51,681 bases of DNA. Source: Sphingobacteriaceae bacterium (lineage in GTDB: Bacteria; Bacteroidota; Bacteroidia; B-17B0; Aurantibacillaceae). Location of the stretch: contig JAHEYC010000013.1 in assembly GCA_023251775.1 (NCBI GenBank), positions 4,494-56,174 of the forward strand, read 5' to 3'. Below, in pieces: positions 50,109 through 51,681 of this stretch. Within the stretch, counting starts at the first letter, position 1, and every line of letters begins with the position of its first letter. The notes beneath the pieces are model-generated. The model was not told the DNA's origin. It was given only the letters and a program-made list of their open reading frames with translations, and did not search any database. The position numbers and the translations under genes are program-made.

Positions 50109-50606
50109 ATGAAACAGCTTATTTTAGTACGACACGCTAAAAGCGATTGGGGAGATGAAGGCCTAAAGGATATTGATCGTCCCTTGGCGCCGCGCGGAAA
50201 CTCCGACGCTTACATTATGAGTGAGTGGTTTCAAAAAAAACACGAGATACCGGATCTTATTATTTCCAGCGATGCTACACGCGCTTTAAGTACGGCTATG
50301 ATCTTTGCAAGAGCTATGGCGTATCCAACCAATGATATTACAATTTTACAGCAAGTATACGAAAGCACAGCCAAGACATTAAAAGATGTGGTTGTTCAAA
50401 TTGACGATCGCCATCAAAGCGCTATGATCTTTTGTCACAACCCCGGCATTACAAATTTGGCGAACGAATTAACCGACGATCTTTCGTTTGATGAAGTTCC
50501 AACCTGTGCCATTGTTGCATTGGAATTTAATGTGAAGAATTGGAAAGACATTGCTTCCAAAAAAGCAAAGGTATTATATCATCATTTCCCAAAGGAATTT
50601 AAATAA
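50109..50606 (+). CDS. sixA: SixA-like histidine phosphatase
   Basis: A 165-residue phosphoglycerate-mutase-fold phosphatase. The catalytic RHAKS is in LILVRHAKSDWGDEGLKDID, and IDRPLAPRG and the second His in MIFCHNPGI follow. SixA removes phosphate from His in phosphotransfer proteins. It often sits next to ppk or other phosphate genes, and here ppk begins 15 bases later on the same strand, so they are likely co-expressed. Confidence 0.88.
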   Translation: MKQLILVRHAKSDWGDEGLKDIDRPLAPRGNSDAYIMSEWFQKKHEIPDLIISSDATRALSTAMIFARAMAYPTNDITILQQVYESTAKTLKDVVVQIDDRHQSAMIFCHNPGITNLANELTDDLSFDEVPTCAIVALEFNVKNWKDIASKKAKVLYHHFPKEFK

Positions 50607-50621
50607 AGCACTCCGATCACC

Positions 50622-51681
50622 ATGGCAAAGAACAGTAAAAAGAAAAAATCACCTTATATCAACCGCGAGATAAGCTGGCTTTCTTTTAACGAACGCGTGC
50701 TGCAAGAAGCCGATGATAAAACCGTTCCTCTTATCGAACGTTTGAAATTCCTTGGGATCTTTAGTAATAACCGCGATGAGTTCTACCGCGTGCGCGTGGC
50801 AACTGTTCGTCGTTTAGCTAAGCTCGGTAAAAAAGCCATGGACATTTACGGGGAAGATCCGCGCGAACTTTTAACCCGTTTGCAGCGACGTGTGATCGAA
50901 CAACAAATGAAGTTCGAGGAAATATACCGCGAAGTGCAAAAAGAATTAGCCGATCATAATGTATTTATCATCAACGAAAAACAATTAAGCAACGATCAGC
51001 AAACTTATATTCACGATTTTTTTGTACGCGAGATAATGCCTTCGTTGTTTCCGATCATTACCGACGATTCAAAACCTTTTCCTTTCTTAAAAGATAAAGC
51101 GAGCTATTTGTACTTGAAATTAAACGAGATCAAGGACACTAAGAAAAATAAATACGCCCTAATTGAAATCCCATCACGCGCTATTTCGCGTTTTATTATT
51201 ATTCCGAGCAAAGGCGATAAGCACTATGTTATTTTGTTGGATGATGTGATCCGTTTTAATACCGACTTGATATTTGAAGTATTTGGTTTGCGTACGGTTG
51301 AAGCGTACAATATCAAATTAACGCGCGATGCGGAATTAGATATTGATAATGATGTAAGCAAAAGCATGATCGAAAAAATGAGCAAAAGTTTAAAAGCGCG
51401 TAAGCAAGGACAACCGGTGCGTTTTGTTTACGATGCCGCCATGCCAAACGATATGTTACGTTATATCATGCGCAAATTGGGAATGGCCAAAAAAGATAAT
51501 GCTATTCCGGGCGGACGTTATCACAACTTCAAAGATTTTATTAATTTCCCAAACCTTGGCGATAAGAATTTGGTGTACGATCATCCCGTGCCAATGGAAC
51601 ACAAATACTTGGTGGATCATAAGCAAACCATTTTAAGTGTACTAAAAACAAAAGATATTTTATTGCATTATCCTTATCATA
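50622..51681 (+). CDS. ppk1: Polyphosphate kinase (5' part)
   Basis: Open to the right edge: about 353 of ~690 residues are seen. The ATG at 50622 is chosen because MAKNSKKKKSPYINREISWL leads into the family N-terminus (INREISWLSFNERVLQEADD). Then come ERLKFLGIFSNNRDEFYRVR and DDSKPFPFLKDKASYLYLKL. The visible part covers the N and H domains. The autophosphorylated histidine lies beyond the window. PPK1 makes polyphosphate from ATP, mainly at the inner membrane. It is preceded by sixA. Confidence 0.95.
   Translation, partial: MAKNSKKKKSPYINREISWLSFNERVLQEADDKTVPLIERLKFLGIFSNNRDEFYRVRVATVRRLAKLGKKAMDIYGEDPRELLTRLQRRVIEQQMKFEEIYREVQKELADHNVFIINEKQLSNDQQTYIHDFFVREIMPSLFPIITDDSKPFPFLKDKASYLYLKLNEIKDTKKNKYALIEIPSRAISRFIIIPSKGDKHYVILLDDVIRFNTDLIFEVFGLRTVEAYNIKLTRDAELDIDNDVSKSMIEKMSKSLKARKQGQPVRFVYDAAMPNDMLRYIMRKLGMAKKDNAIPGGRYHNFKDFINFPNLGDKNLVYDHPVPMEHKYLVDHKQTILSVLKTKDILLHYPYH

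Overview
The window is a chromosomal segment from a member of the Bacteroidota, most likely a free-living, aerobic, flavobacteria-like lineage. The evidence is AT-rich DNA and promoters of the Bacteroidota type (TTTG about 20 bases before TAnnTTTG). Five large exported proteins also end in type IX secretion (T9SS) sorting domains. Other markers are a two-domain 3-hydroxyanthranilate dioxygenase, an HldD heptose epimerase, and many protein families common in this phylum. It is mainly core genome. I see no prophage, integrase, CRISPR array, rRNA or tRNA.

Layout. Positions 1-1000 hold the end of a PaaY-like hexapeptide protein and a small outer-membrane barrel. A leftward block (1046-9719) has a T9SS-sorted surface protein, acetyl-CoA synthetase directly after a TPR/SpoIIE-phosphatase sensor, 3-hydroxyanthranilate dioxygenase, and aspartate-semialdehyde dehydrogenase behind a possible attenuator. 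A rightward block (9991-16419) has an EamA exporter, rplU-rpmA, the serS-lipoprotein-ybeY operon and a large T9SS protein. Positions 16465-22698 are a ten-gene leftward run. Its centre is a set of five overlapping genes: a UbiA-like prenyltransferase, a DoxX-like protein, a DUF2071 protein, a membrane-anchored methyltransferase and a four-helix membrane protein. This is the best candidate here for an undescribed pathway.

Positions 22794-29228 mix a membrane-anchored peroxiredoxin, an STM3941-like protein, two T9SS cargo proteins, a DHCW-type cupin, a PsbP-like protein and a GNAT acetyltransferase. Positions 29599-33350 are a rightward DNA-metabolism group: two short SSB paralogues without the usual acidic tip, a GxxExxY protein bracketed by inverted repeats, and a PIF1-type helicase. 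Next come pabB, a T9SS M1 peptidase, a tandem pair of related helical proteins, hldD, a long-chain acyl-CoA synthetase and pntAB. The right end has small membrane and exported proteins, a DUF2130 protein, a SixA-like phosphatase and the start of ppk.

The most distinctive non-coding content is several kinds of intergenic inverted-repeat element, 70-300 bp long and mostly at gene ends. One type occurs twice (8555-8722 and 45364-45565) with the same 19-base end. Another region (39218-39522) is flanked by a 13-base direct repeat. Several genes have a promoter -7 box only 4-5 bases before the start codon, which predicts leaderless mRNAs.
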